A DNA stretch of 64,000 bases from Saprospiraceae bacterium (GCA_019638385.1 JAHBTW010000009.1:62001-126000); one strand, 5' to 3'. Shown: positions 51,654 through 60,809, counted from the first letter of the stretch. The notes: generated by a model not told the origin, from the sequence alone. A program made the numbers and translations.

Positions 51654-52859
51654 TCATCCTGCGCCCACTCCTGCTTTAAAAACAACCGTTTCGCCGACGG
51701 CGGTCAGTTCGTATCCCGCTCTCGGCTGTGCATAAACGGCCCGGCCTTTTCCGAAAACAGCGCCTGCATCTGTACGCACATCACCCTGTAGCACGATGAG
51801 TATTTCCGGGCCGGAAACGGGAGCGCCGCTATACCGCTCTCCTGCCTGCAAATGGATGCGGCTCAATTCAAAATCGGGAGAAGGCGTGGGGTAAATCGTT
51901 TCGGCAGTGGCAGCAGCGGGTACTCCCGTTAGAATGCGGGGCTGTACCGGCGCGAAGGAGAGATTGTCCAAGAGTTCTTCCACGGCGATGTATTTGGGCG
52001 TAAGCCCGCCGCGAAACACGTTGTCCGAATTGGCCATGAGTTCCACGTTTTGCCCTTCCAGATAGGCATGCGGAATGCCCGCCGCCTGATAGATGCCCTC
52101 GCCGGGCCGGAGGCAAAGCAGGTGGAGCAAATAGATGGAAAAGATGCCCCGGTCGGCATGCCCGCCGGGCAGTTGGAAGTCGCGAAAAGCGAGGGCGGCC
52201 CAATAATCGGGGGAGGCTTTAGGCAGCGCGCCGGCATCCGAAAGCGGCAACAGGCGTTCGCGCAGCGGGACGAGCAGTTCATCCACGGCTTGTTGGGGCC
52301 ACTCCATAAGGACGCGGTACAACGCAGCGATATCGCGGTCGGGGAAATGCGCCCGCAACGGGCCAAGTTCCGGCACGCGCTCCATTTCGGCCCGAATGGC
52401 TTCGGGGCTGCGAAAGCCGTGCAGGAGCCAAAATTCCGAAAGCGCCACCATGATTTCCGGCTTGTGGTTGTCGTCTTTATACACCCGGTTGGGCGCGTTC
52501 AGCGGGATGCCGAGTTCGTTTTCGCGACGAAAGCCCGCCTCCGCCTTCTCTTTCGTGGGGTGCGCCTGAATGGACAGCATTTTGCGCACATCCAATAATT
52601 TGAACAAAAACGGCAAGCGTCCGGCGAAGCGCTGCGCCACCTCCGGCCCGAGCCGGCGCGCAGGGTCGGCGGCGATCCAGTCAGACAATAGCGCCGTGGC
52701 GCCCTGTTCCTCCACCGAAGTCGGAGCGGCCGCATGGACGCCCATCCACAGCTCTGCGAAAGGCTTTTCCTGCGGAACAGACAGGCCCAGCAATCGGGGC
52801 AAAAACTCAAATCCGCCCCAATCGTAATGTTGGACTTGCGGATGCAGCGGGTAAATCAT
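51654..52859 (-). CDS. manA: Mannose-6-phosphate isomerase, class I
   Basis: A 401-residue zinc enzyme that interconverts mannose-6-phosphate and fructose-6-phosphate. Motifs: the N-terminal YDWGG and ELWMGVHAAAP, zinc ligands in SIQAHPTKEKAEAGF (Q and H), NHKPEIMVALSEFWLLHGF (E), and the active-site strand GIPHAYLEGQNVELMANSDNVFRGGLTPKYI (abbreviated motif IPHAYL with its histidine ligand). The C-terminal beta domain ends at VVFKAGVGAG. It stands alone between convergent cytochrome and divergent membrane-protein genes. Confidence 0.94.
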   Translation of the reverse strand: MIYPLHPQVQHYDWGGFEFLPRLLGLSVPQEKPFAELWMGVHAAAPTSVEEQGATALLSDWIAADPARRLGPEVAQRFAGRLPFLFKLLDVRKMLSIQAHPTKEKAEAGFRRENELGIPLNAPNRVYKDDNHKPEIMVALSEFWLLHGFRSPEAIRAEMERVPELGPLRAHFPDRDIAALYRVLMEWPQQAVDELLVPLRERLLPLSDAGALPKASPDYWAALAFRDFQLPGGHADRGIFSIYLLHLLCLRPGEGIYQAAGIPHAYLEGQNVELMANSDNVFRGGLTPKYIAVEELLDNLSFAPVQPRILTGVPAAATAETIYPTPSPDFELSRIHLQAGERYSGAPVSGPEILIVLQGDVRTDAGAVFGKGRAVYAQPRAGYELTAVGETVVFKAGVGAG

Positions 52860-52908
52860 GGCGTATTGTTTTCCGGGTTGTATGCCGCCAAAAGTAGCGC
52901 CTTTTCTC

Positions 52909-52916
52909 TACTTTTG
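52909..52916 (+). promoter_or_regulatory. Bacteroidetes -7 element before the membrane-protein gene
   Basis: TACTTTTG matches TAnnTTTG, 21 bases before the ATG at 52938. Confidence 0.45.
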
Positions 52917-52937
52917 GTCGGTGTAAAAACAGCAACC

Positions 52938-54122
52938 ATGCAAAACCTCCTCCATTTGAGTGTAACCACCCGCCTGCGACTCATTCGTCAGGCCGTATGC
53001 CTGTTCTTTCTCATCGGCATTGCGCTAACGCTGCCGCTATGGCACGGCCAACGCTTGTTTCCGCTCATACCGGCGATTCCGGGCATGAGGTCGCTGCCCG
53101 CTCCGCTCGATTTTGTGTTGTTGGGTTTGCTGGCAACAGCGGTGGTGTTGAACCTCATTCGCCGGCGGCGTCTGTTGGCCGGCCTGTTGCTCGGCCTTAT
53201 GGCGGTGATGGTTTTTTTGGATCAAATGCGGTTGCAACCCTGGGTGTTTATTTATTTTTTGACGCTGATTCCTTTTGCACTAACGGATTGGCAAGATGAA
53301 AAAGCGATTAAAAAACAAGGCCCGCCGATACTCAACTTTATACAGATTTTACTCATCGGGGTATATTTGTGGAGCGGCTTGCACAAGTTTACCGATTCTT
53401 TTGCCGAAATCGTTCACCCTATGTTGCTCAAAGGCTTGTTTCGCGTGCCGGACGGCAGTTGGCTGCTCACGGCTAAGCCTCTGGCATACGCCGCAGCCTC
53501 GGTAGAAGTGCTCATCGGGCTGGGGTTGATATTTCCAAAAACCAGAAACCTCGCGGTCATCGGAGCAATACTGACCCATTTGCTCATCATAGCATGGGTA
53601 AGCCCGCTCGGCGGCAATTCCAATTTCACCGTACTGCCCTGGAATGCGGCCATGATTGCATTGGTTTTCCTGAGCGCTTACAATGTCAAAAATCGCATCA
53701 CTTTGTGGCCCGCTTCGCCGCTTAGGTGGGCTACTGCGGCATTGGCGGTATTGGTGTGGGTAATGCCCATGCTGAACCTGAAAGACAAATGGGATGCGTA
53801 CCTGTCGTTCAACCTTTACACAGAGCGCATTTCGCACTTGTTTGTGGCGCTGCGGCAGGACGCGCTTGATCAGTCAGACCCTCGTTTGTCGGTCTATTAC
53901 GCCGAGGAACGCCTCATAGAAGAGGGCCGGGTGATAGATGTGGAGTTGTGGGCGTTTGAAGAACTCAAGGTACCGGTGTATCCCGCTCCGAGGGTATTTC
54001 GGGCTATCGGGCGGCACTTCTGCTCGCCCTCTGTCAATCCCGATCAGGTGATGTTCACCACTTATCGGCGGCCCTTCCGGGAAGGCCATTACGAGGTGTT
54101 TTTTTGTAAAGATTGTCAATAG
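52938..54122 (+). CDS. Multi-pass membrane protein (HTTM/DoxX-like)
   Basis: A 394-residue protein with about eight hydrophobic segments in residues 15-285, followed by a 110-residue soluble tail (DQSDPRLSVYYAEERLIEEG...). The segment ILLIGVYLWSGLHKFTDSFAEIVHPMLLKG shares the W-x-G-x-x-K-F pattern of DoxX-like and HTTM (vitamin K-dependent carboxylase-like) proteins. The soluble tail carries HFCSPSVNPDQVMFTTYRRP with a final FFCKDC. Function is not known. The ALDH gene follows after 30 bases on the same strand. Start at 52938 (MQNLLHLSV) is after the promoter; the frame is open upstream by chance. Confidence 0.6.
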   Translation: MQNLLHLSVTTRLRLIRQAVCLFFLIGIALTLPLWHGQRLFPLIPAIPGMRSLPAPLDFVLLGLLATAVVLNLIRRRRLLAGLLLGLMAVMVFLDQMRLQPWVFIYFLTLIPFALTDWQDEKAIKKQGPPILNFIQILLIGVYLWSGLHKFTDSFAEIVHPMLLKGLFRVPDGSWLLTAKPLAYAAASVEVLIGLGLIFPKTRNLAVIGAILTHLLIIAWVSPLGGNSNFTVLPWNAAMIALVFLSAYNVKNRITLWPASPLRWATAALAVLVWVMPMLNLKDKWDAYLSFNLYTERISHLFVALRQDALDQSDPRLSVYYAEERLIEEGRVIDVELWAFEELKVPVYPAPRVFRAIGRHFCSPSVNPDQVMFTTYRRPFREGHYEVFFCKDCQ

Positions 54123-54152
54123 ACCTGCCACGACCAGAAAACAAACAACAAC

Positions 54153-55592
54153 ATGGAACGAATTCAAAACTACATAGACGGGCGCCTGGCCGCCCCGGTT
54201 TCGGGAACATATCTGGACAACGTCAACCCGGCAACGGGCGCGGTGTATTCACTCATACCCGATTCGGATGCCGCCGATGTGGAGGCTGCCGTCGGCGCGG
54301 CGGCGCGGGCATTTCCGGTCTGGTCGCTCAGCAGCCCGGCAGAGCGTTTTCGCATTATGAACCGCATTGCCGATTTGATAGAAGCCGATCTGGAAGCCTT
54401 TGCCCTGGCCGAAACCATTGACACCGGGAAGCCGCTCTCGGTGTCGCGTTCCGTGGACATTCCGCGCGCAGTGGCCAACTTCCGATTCTTTGCCACGGCT
54501 GCCATGCAATTCGGTTCGGAAGCGCATCCGATGGCCGGACAAGCCATCAACTACACCCTTCGCCAACCGATCGGCACGGTGGGCTGCATTTCGCCCTGGA
54601 ATCTGCCCCTGTACCTCTTCACCTGGAAAATAGCGCCCGCGCTGGCTACCGGCAACTGCATAGTGAGTAAGCCCTCGGAGGTGACGCCTATGACGGCCTA
54701 TCTGCTGGCTAAGGTGTGCATAGCGGCCGGACTGCCCGCCGGCGTGCTCAACATCGTACACGGCCTCGGCCCCAAAGCCGGGCAAGCCATCGTAGCGCAT
54801 CCGGGCATCAAAGCCATTTCCTTCACAGGCGGCACGAATACCGGGCGGCACATCGCCGCTACGACGGCGCCCCTGTTCAAAAAATTGTCGTTGGAATTGG
54901 GCGGTAAAAATCCCAACCTCGTTTTTGCCGATTGCGACTTCGATCAGGCGCTGACCGGCGCTGTGCGAGCGGGCTTTTCCAACAATGGCCAAATATGTCT
55001 GTGCGGCTCGCGGCTGTATGTACAACGACCCATTTATGAAAAATTTCGCGATGCCTTAGTGCACCGCGTGGCCGCGCTGAAAGTCGGCGACCCCTTAGCG
55101 GCGGATACCGATCTGGGCGCATTGGTATCGAAACCGCATTTTGAAAAAGTGTTGGGCTACGTTGCGCTGGCACGGGAAGAAGGCGGCCGCATACTGTGCG
55201 GCGGCGAACCGGTGCAGGTTCCCGGCGCGGGGGGCTGGTTTCTCAGCCCGGCGGTCATTGAGAACCTCGGCGCCGACTGCCGTACCGTTCGGGAGGAAAT
55301 TTTCGGGCCGGTGCTCACGCTACAGCCTTTTGATACAGAGGAAGAAGCGCTCGAACTGGCTAACGGCACGGAGTACGGTCTGGCCGCTACCGTGTGGACG
55401 CAGGACGTGTCGCGCGCACACCGCGTGGCAGAACGCCTGCAGAACGGTATCGTGTGGGTCAACTGCTGGATGCTCCGCGATCTGCGCACGCCTTTCGGCG
55501 GCGTAAAAAACTCCGGCGTGGGCCGCGAGGGCGGCTGGGAGGCCATGCGATTTTTTACAGAGGCGAAGAATGTGTGCGTGAACTGGGGGTAG
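54153..55592 (+). CDS. NAD(P)-dependent aldehyde dehydrogenase
   Basis: A 479-residue ALDH-superfamily enzyme. General-base glutamate E248 in LSLELGGKNPNLVF, nucleophilic cysteine C282 in NNGQICLCGSRLYV, the NAD-binding SFTGGTNTG, and the C-terminal PFGGVKNSGVGREGG are in place. Residue pattern is nearest to 2-hydroxymuconic semialdehyde/aminomuconate dehydrogenases, but the substrate is not proved. It oxidises an aldehyde to an acid in the cytoplasm. The neighbour on the other strand is a LuxC-type reductase, which makes aldehydes from acyl-CoA; a link between the two is possible but unproven. Confidence 0.92.
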   Translation: MERIQNYIDGRLAAPVSGTYLDNVNPATGAVYSLIPDSDAADVEAAVGAAARAFPVWSLSSPAERFRIMNRIADLIEADLEAFALAETIDTGKPLSVSRSVDIPRAVANFRFFATAAMQFGSEAHPMAGQAINYTLRQPIGTVGCISPWNLPLYLFTWKIAPALATGNCIVSKPSEVTPMTAYLLAKVCIAAGLPAGVLNIVHGLGPKAGQAIVAHPGIKAISFTGGTNTGRHIAATTAPLFKKLSLELGGKNPNLVFADCDFDQALTGAVRAGFSNNGQICLCGSRLYVQRPIYEKFRDALVHRVAALKVGDPLAADTDLGALVSKPHFEKVLGYVALAREEGGRILCGGEPVQVPGAGGWFLSPAVIENLGADCRTVREEIFGPVLTLQPFDTEEEALELANGTEYGLAATVWTQDVSRAHRVAERLQNGIVWVNCWMLRDLRTPFGGVKNSGVGREGGWEAMRFFTEAKNVCVNWG

Positions 55593-55686
55593 GGGAGAGG
55601 GTAGTAGGTTGTTGTAGTGGCAACCAAAAAACTTCCAACCTTGCTTCTGTGGATCGCTCCTTCCGGGAAAACCAATCCGGACACCA

Positions 55687-56709
55687 TCACCCCTCCGCGC
55701 TCAATAAAAACTGCATCGTATCCACGCCGTCGGCGTATTCCCAGAGTTCCGGTTCCTGTGCTTTGCCGAAAGGCAGCGTTTCCATTTGCAGCAAACCGGC
55801 TGCGGCTACGACGCACTGAATCTCCTCCGCGTGTTGTTGCAGTTCTTTTTCTAATGTTTTAATGTCTTGATAATAAGAAAAATGCAGGGCGCCTATGCGG
55901 GAACTGAACCCCGGATTTTCGGTGAGTAAAATGCTGCCCGCCAGATAAAACGGCGTTTTGTTGAGCACATACAGGGCGTAGTTGTAGTCGTAGTTGTTTT
56001 TGTATTTGTCGTGCAGTGCCAATTGCCGAAACTCGTGCAGCGCCTCCAGCAGCGGCTGAAAATCGTAGCCTTCGGGCACATATATTTTGGACACATTGCG
56101 GCAGCCCAGGCCGAAAAATCGAAAGATGTCTTCTCCCAGCGCCAGAAAATCATCCTGACTTTCGGCGCCGCTCAGCACGGCCACTGCATTGCGGTTGCGG
56201 CGGATGATGTGCGGCCAGGCCGAGAAATACGTCTCAAAATAACGCGAGGTATTGTTGCTGCCCGTGGCGATGACGGTGTCAAATCCGCTCAGTCGCTCCA
56301 CGATTTCAAAATAAGCGGCCGTGCGCGGGTCTGTCTTTTCCAACTCTTTGAGCAGCCAGGGCAGGAGGTATTGATCTTTATCCGACAGCTTTATCATGGC
56401 GCGGCAGCCCGCTGCAAAAACGCATTGCACATCGTGCCAGCCCACCAACGGAATATTGCCGGCCATCACCAGACCCACGGTTTTGACCGGCGCCGGTTCG
56501 GGTATATCGTATTGGCCGGCCCAGGTGCGCAGCTTCAGCGGGTCGAGCATTTGAGCGGCAATGGCCTCCAACGCTTTTCGCTGATTGTCAACGGTAAACC
56601 ATTTGTTGTGGTGGTAAGCGCGGTGCATCACCGCCTCCCGGTATTCGTCGGGCGCCCGGAGCTTTTGCCCCAGTTGAATGAGCGCGTCCAATCGTTCCTG
56701 CAGGGTCAT
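55687..56709 (-). CDS. Acyl-CoA reductase, LuxC family
   Basis: A 340-residue ALDH-fold reductase. Recognisable by VMAGNIPLVGWHDVQCVFAAGC near residue 75, ATGSNNTSRYFETYFS, and the likely acyl-cysteine C203 in GLGCRNVSKIYVP. LuxC-type proteins reduce acyl-CoA or acyl-ACP to the aldehyde. The ending is VDTMQFLLSAEG. It lies 24 bases upstream of nothing recognised, with the pseudouridine synthase start on the same strand to the right. Substrate unknown. Confidence 0.85.
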   Translation of the reverse strand: MTLQERLDALIQLGQKLRAPDEYREAVMHRAYHHNKWFTVDNQRKALEAIAAQMLDPLKLRTWAGQYDIPEPAPVKTVGLVMAGNIPLVGWHDVQCVFAAGCRAMIKLSDKDQYLLPWLLKELEKTDPRTAAYFEIVERLSGFDTVIATGSNNTSRYFETYFSAWPHIIRRNRNAVAVLSGAESQDDFLALGEDIFRFFGLGCRNVSKIYVPEGYDFQPLLEALHEFRQLALHDKYKNNYDYNYALYVLNKTPFYLAGSILLTENPGFSSRIGALHFSYYQDIKTLEKELQQHAEEIQCVVAAAGLLQMETLPFGKAQEPELWEYADGVDTMQFLLSAEG

Positions 56710-56733
56710 TGTAAATTGCGGTTATTTTTTGAG

Positions 56734-57816
56734 TTACATCGGGTGCCCGCTTTTGGCAACGGCGGCCTTGCGCACCTCCACATATTTGCGCCACTCGTCC
56801 AGCGCTTCCTGAAAATCGGGCGGCAACTCGCTGTCGAACAGCATCGCCTCTCCGGTGGTGGGGTGGATGAACCCCAGCGACTTGGCGTGCAAGGCGTGGC
56901 GCGGCATGACGTTGAATACCTTTTGCACAAACATCTTGTATTTGCTGAACACGGTACCTTTCACGATGACATCTCCGCCGTAGCGCTCGTCGCTGAACAG
57001 CGGATTGCCGATGTGCTTCAGATGTACCCGTATTTGGTGAGTGCGGCCGGTTTCCAAATTGCACTGAATGAGGCTCACATAGTACAGCCGTTCCAGCACT
57101 TTGTAGTGCGTGACGGCCCATTTGCCGTGGTCGCCTTCCGGGAAAACGGTAAATAATTGGCGGTCTTTGCGGTCGCGGCCCACATGCCCTCTCACCGTGC
57201 CGAAATCTTCTTTGGGTTCGCCCCACACCAATGCGTAATAGGTGCGCTGTACGGTGTGGTAAAAAAACTGCTTAGCGAGGTGTGACATGGCAAACTCCGT
57301 TTTGGCCACCACCATCAGCCCGGAAGTATTTTTGTCAATGCGATGCACGAGGCCCACCCGGTTGTCTTTGCCGTCGCCCACGGTAGGGACTTTATTTTTT
57401 TGAAAATGGTACGCCAGCGCATTCACCAACGTGCCCCGCCAGTGGCCCACGCCGGGATGTACCACCATGCCGGGCGTTTTGTTGAGCACCAGCAGGTCGT
57501 CATCTTCGTAAATAATATCAATGGGGATGGGCTGCGGCACGATGCGCACGCCGTCGTGCGGCGGTTTGGGCACCAAAACGGTGATGCTTTGGCCGGGCTT
57601 CACCTTGAAGTTGGGCTTGATTTCCTGCCCGTCCACCCGGATGGAGCCGGCGCGAATGGCATTTTGCAAGCGGTTGCGCGACACGCGCTGCATGCGGTCT
57701 ATCAGAAACTTATCAATGCGGATGGGGCTTTGGTTGGGGTCCACCAAAATCTCATTATAGTCTGAGTATTCCTCATCTGCCTGATCCTGATCGGGTATGT
57801 CCGGGTCTTCCTGCAT
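56734..57816 (-). CDS. rluD: RluD-type 23S rRNA pseudouridine synthase
   Basis: A 360-residue enzyme. Residues about 25-90 are an S4 RNA-binding domain (IRIDKFLIDRMQRVSRNRLQNAIRAGSIRV, shortened here to RIDKFLIDRM). The catalytic domain has the RluA-family motif with the catalytic aspartate in VHRIDKNTSGLMVVAKT, then RTYYALVWG and GRTHQIRVHLKHIGNPL. RluD isomerises uridines of helix 69 in 23S rRNA. The C-terminal tail is longer than in E. coli RluD by around 30 residues. Start chosen at MQEDPDIPD. It is on the same strand as the hemolysin III gene and the reductase gene. Confidence 0.93.
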   Translation of the reverse strand: MQEDPDIPDQDQADEEYSDYNEILVDPNQSPIRIDKFLIDRMQRVSRNRLQNAIRAGSIRVDGQEIKPNFKVKPGQSITVLVPKPPHDGVRIVPQPIPIDIIYEDDDLLVLNKTPGMVVHPGVGHWRGTLVNALAYHFQKNKVPTVGDGKDNRVGLVHRIDKNTSGLMVVAKTEFAMSHLAKQFFYHTVQRTYYALVWGEPKEDFGTVRGHVGRDRKDRQLFTVFPEGDHGKWAVTHYKVLERLYYVSLIQCNLETGRTHQIRVHLKHIGNPLFSDERYGGDVIVKGTVFSKYKMFVQKVFNVMPRHALHAKSLGFIHPTTGEAMLFDSELPPDFQEALDEWRKYVEVRKAAVAKSGHPM

Positions 57817-57872
57817 GTTGTATTTTCGGGTGCTTCACAATTTTGCGTGCGGTAAAGTTACCAAAAAAAGCT

Positions 57873-58541
57873 TCAAATGCTCAAAGCGGCCAACACGCCG
57901 AGATAATGGCCAACACTGCCCGCCAAAACAAATACATGCCAAACGGCGTGGTGATACCGCATCCGCCGGGCCAAATAAAACGGGACGCCGAGCGTGTAAC
58001 ACACCCCGCCCGCAACGATCCAGCCGAGAATGGGGCCGGGCGTGGCCTGCACCAAGGGTTTGAAAATAAACAAAGCCGCCCAGCCCATGCCGAGATAGAG
58101 CAGCGTGGAGAAAATCTTGTGCTTTTGTACCGCAAATATCTTGTACGCCAAGCCCAGCGCCGCAATGCACCACAACCCGATGAGTACGGCATAGCCCGCC
58201 GTGCTGTGCACAAACAGGAGGATAAAAGGCGTGTAAGTGCCTGCGATGAGGAAGTAAATCGCGATGTGATCGAGGGTGTTCCAGATGCGGCGCTGCCGGG
58301 GGCGGTTGCTCACATGATACACCGTGGAAGTGAGATACACTGCCACCAACGAGACGCAGAAAACCGTTGCGCCCACGCTGTTCGCTGCGCTCATCGGCGT
58401 CCAAAACATCGGCGAAAGCAGATAAACGGTACCGATTAGCGCCGGCAGCAGCCCCGCGCCGTGTGTAATGACGTTGAGCTGTTCTTCTTCCGGCGATCGC
58501 AGGTCTTGCCGAACGGCCTCGTAATACGCGCTGAGTTTCAT
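57873..58541 (-). CDS. Hemolysin III / PAQR family membrane protein
   Basis: A 222-residue polytopic membrane protein with seven helices. PAQR-type metal ligands are visible: N- and H-containing NVITHGAG, STVYHVSNRP, and LDHIAIYFLIAGTYTPF (D-H), and the C-terminal HHAVWHVFVLAGSVGHY. Bacterial hemolysin III members are thought to be membrane-bound metal-dependent hydrolases rather than true hemolysins. It lies upstream of the tRNA pair on the opposite strand. Confidence 0.92.
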   Translation of the reverse strand: MKLSAYYEAVRQDLRSPEEEQLNVITHGAGLLPALIGTVYLLSPMFWTPMSAANSVGATVFCVSLVAVYLTSTVYHVSNRPRQRRIWNTLDHIAIYFLIAGTYTPFILLFVHSTAGYAVLIGLWCIAALGLAYKIFAVQKHKIFSTLLYLGMGWAALFIFKPLVQATPGPILGWIVAGGVCYTLGVPFYLARRMRYHHAVWHVFVLAGSVGHYLGVLAALSI

Positions 58542-58592
58542 GGCGGCAAAGCTACGGCAAAAACCGGCTGCAAATAAAAGTGAGAACCCCCG

Positions 58593-58624
58593 CTTGTGTA
58601 ATCCCTGCGGGCACAGTATCTTTG
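58593..58624 (+). promoter_or_regulatory. Promoter of the tRNA-Gly/tRNA-Ser operon
   Basis: CTTG at 58593-58596, 20 bases, then TATCTTTG at 58617-58624 match the Bacteroidetes -33/-7 pattern; the tRNA-Gly gene begins 15 bases later. Confidence 0.65.
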
Positions 58625-58638
58625 CAACCCTGTTTTGT

Positions 58639-58714
58639 GCGGTAGTAGCTCAGATGGTAGAGCATCAGCTTCCCAAGCTGAGGGTCGCGAGTTCGATTCT
58701 CGTCTGCCGCTCCA
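58639..58714 (+). tRNA. tRNA-Gly (CCC)
   Basis: Acceptor GCGGTAG/CTGCCGC, D arm GCTC/GAGC, anticodon stem TCAGC/GCTGA with loop TTCCCAA (CCC), T arm GCGAG-TTCGATT-CTCGT, discriminator T and an encoded CCA at 58712-58714. Confidence 0.95.
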
Positions 58715-58720
58715 GCATCA

Positions 58721-58810
<90 letters not shown>

Positions 58811-58820
58811 AAGCCGAAAG

Positions 58821-58845
58821 GGCCGTCGTTTAGACGGCCTTTTTC
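58821..58845 (+). terminator. Terminator of the tRNA operon
   Basis: GGCCGTC pairs with GACGGCC round a 5-base loop and is followed by TTTTTC. Confidence 0.88.
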
Positions 58846-59239
58846 TTTGGTGGCGATGGAGGCCAAACTTTGTTTGAGCCGATAGGGACGCCAAGGAAAA
58901 AGCGACCGGACGAAGACCGGGCAGCCTTTCGGCTTTGTAGCCTCCCCCCTCAAGGAATCACCATAGGTAATCCCTCCTTCTCCGCAACATATTTTTTGTA
59001 ACGATTCAGTCCCGCCGGCAGTGGGCGACATCTGCCGCCGTCCGGCCTCAACAAGCGGCGAAAGGTGTCATCTTACCGCAAAACGCCTGCATGCTCCCAC
59101 TATTTTCAAGAATTGCCGAGCCACAAAAGCTCAAAAACGACGGGCCACGTCAGTACCCGGCATATCCAGAAAACAAAAACCCCCTTTGATGACCTCTGAC
59201 ACTTGAAAAGTTTTTAGTTTTGCTTTCCAGACTAAAAAC
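58846..59239. other. Non-coding stretch between the tRNA operon and IS630 remnant
   Basis: About 390 bases without a credible gene. It contains the second copy of the tRNA-Ser-derived repeat (58969-58985) and otherwise only short open frames with no motif. It may be the scar of an excised or decayed element. Confidence 0.5.
58969..58985 (+). other. Second copy of the tRNA-Ser 17-bp direct repeat
   Basis: Exact copy of the tRNA-Ser 3' segment at 58792-58808, 177 bases apart. After it the sequence continues CAACAT and not into a tRNA. Confidence 0.5.
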
Positions 59240-59283
59240 CATCCTTAGCTAGCTGTTTTGGGGTGGATAAGGATGATTTTTTT
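59240..59283 (+). terminator. Hairpin with T-run
   Basis: CATCCTTA pairs with TAAGGATG across a 20-base loop and is followed by a T-rich run. No gene clearly ends here; it may belong to the decayed element. Confidence 0.5.
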
Positions 59284-59414
59284 CAGTTCTATAAATGAGT
59301 TAGTTGCCATTAAAATGCGGGCCTCTAAGAATACAAAAATGACTGAGATGCTAACCAGGAAGATAATTACCTATTGGACACTGTGTTCTTTGGTATTGGT
59401 TATTGGAATATAGT

Positions 59415-59974
59415 CTACCACGTCAAGATACGTGATTTATCAAATGCCTGAAACTCGATATTAAAAAGGGACTGTAGTTTTTCCTGATAATCCTCAGTAT
59501 TGATTAAATCGAGTAAATTTTCGATAGCCTTTAAGAAATTACTTTTGTCGGGGAAAAAATTTCTGGCCAAAACTTTTTTCATGTGTTTCCACAATCGCTC
59601 AATGAGGTTCAAATTTGGAGAATAGGCCGGAAGATAGATCAGCTCAACTTTTAATCTTTTGGCGGTCAGAGCCACCAGATCACACTTTTGGTATCGGGCG
59701 TTGTCCAAAACAAGATACAAAGGTCGCTTTAGATATTTGTAATGGTCTTGCCGGAGCCATTCTAAGTATTCAACAACCGTTTCGGCACTCACATAGTGGT
59801 CATTATAAAGGCTTAAGATAGCGTTATTTGTAATGTCAAGTCCACTCAAGATGTTGATTCGATAGCGACCACTGGAGGAAGGCGCGTACATGGGGTGCTC
59901 ACTCCATAGGTAGGTGCTGAATTTTCCTTGCACGAAGTGGGCTGCATCAGAAAACAACAGGTCAATCCATTCTA
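59415..59974 (-). pseudogene. IS630 family transposase, N-terminally truncated
   Basis: Only the C-terminal ~185 residues of a DDE transposase remain. Catalytic residues are seen in FSDAAHFV (first D), VLDNARYQKC (second D) and PNLNLIERLWKHMKK (E). About 150 N-terminal residues with the helix-turn-helix are gone; a stop codon (TAA on this strand) lies just upstream of WIDLLFSD. The rupture is at about 59975, where the cytolysin-like coding sequence begins on the other strand. No inverted repeats were found, so the IS is probably dead. Confidence 0.8.
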
Positions 59975-59979
59975 CTTAG

Positions 59980-60555
59980 ATGTTCTTGCCAGCGTACAGG
60001 AAAAGGATGATATCATCTGGGGCGCCTGATGGAGCGCTCATGAGAGGAAATTCGGGGCCTGTAGAGTTGCATGGCCTCAACCTCCAACCCGGCGGTCAGG
60101 CTGCTTCCCGCTCATTCAATATTACAAGCCCCGGGAATGGAACCATCCGGGTTTTCTATTCCATCAAAAAAATGAAAAACGACTTTGACTCTCCCGGGAA
60201 TCTTGACCAAATCATTACGGGGCTGTCTAATCAGCCAAATTCAACATCAACCAATGCATCGCCTTCTTCAGAAGTGGAAATTACCTTGATCAACGGTGGA
60301 GGTTATGTGGCAAAGTTTCAGGGAAATTACACGGTCGAGGGTCAGGCCAAATCGTATGAATCGGGCGACGTTTTATTAGGCTGGAAGCATAAGCTCCCTA
60401 TACCGCCCAACGCCAAAAATGTACAAATTAGGGCTTGGTCAAGTTGGCTGGGCTGGAAAGACGCTTACACGGACACTGATGCCAATGCTACTAACAGGTG
60501 CGTCAAATTATTTGGCGTTGCCTGGGATCCAAAAGCGAACAATCAGTGTGAGTAG
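59980..60555 (+). CDS. Cytolysin domain-4-like protein (possible remnant)
   Basis: A 191-residue frame. The last ~85 residues match the C-terminal beta-sandwich (domain 4) of cholesterol-dependent cytolysins and their CDC-like relatives: GGGYVAKFQGNYTVEG, then YESGDVLLGWKHKLPIPPNAKNVQIRAWSS, and the end VKLFGVAWDPKANNQCE (the NA-N-I-KA and G-T-L-P pattern). The N-terminal part, GPVELHGLNLQPGG, FNITSPGNGTIRVFYS, is beta-rich. There is no signal peptide and the undecapeptide loop is not obvious. The start sits at the break with IS630, and a +1 shift near 60018 would join a different upstream frame ending in DDIIWGA, so it may be the tail of a larger toxin. Confidence 0.55.
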   Translation: MFLPAYRKRMISSGAPDGALMRGNSGPVELHGLNLQPGGQAASRSFNITSPGNGTIRVFYSIKKMKNDFDSPGNLDQIITGLSNQPNSTSTNASPSSEVEITLINGGGYVAKFQGNYTVEGQAKSYESGDVLLGWKHKLPIPPNAKNVQIRAWSSWLGWKDAYTDTDANATNRCVKLFGVAWDPKANNQCE

Positions 60556-60602
60556 TTTGTAGATCAGCGGAAAAATCAGCCGTTGTGAAACTATAAAACC
60601 TG

Positions 60603-60639
60603 CGAAGGCGCTGTGGATTCCCGCAGCGCCTTCGGTTTT
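60603..60639 (+). terminator. Rho-independent terminator
   Basis: CGAAGGCGCTG pairs with CAGCGCCTTCG around a 10-base loop, followed by GTTTTTG. It ends the cytolysin-like gene. Confidence 0.88.
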
Positions 60640-60768
60640 TGTGATCTGTTTGGCCGTGGAGACATTCATTATCATTTGCCGATAAGTTTTTCGTGTTCAG
60701 TGACGCCCCCCCCTGAACCCGCAATGGTTCAAGTTGGACACTGTGGGGACAATCTCCCTGAAATGACT

Positions 60769-60776
60769 TACCTTTG
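60769..60776 (+). promoter_or_regulatory. Bacteroidetes -7 element before the helicase gene
   Basis: TACCTTTG matches TAnnTTTG exactly, 33 bases before the TTG start at 60810. Confidence 0.5.
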
Positions 60777-60809
60777 CGAGGTATATTATTGTAATCTAAT
60801 TTTGATACC

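Noticed and set aside
60556..60809. A small gene between the cytolysin-like gene and the helicase
   Set aside because: The only open frame spans the terminator hairpin and the promoter and has no motif.
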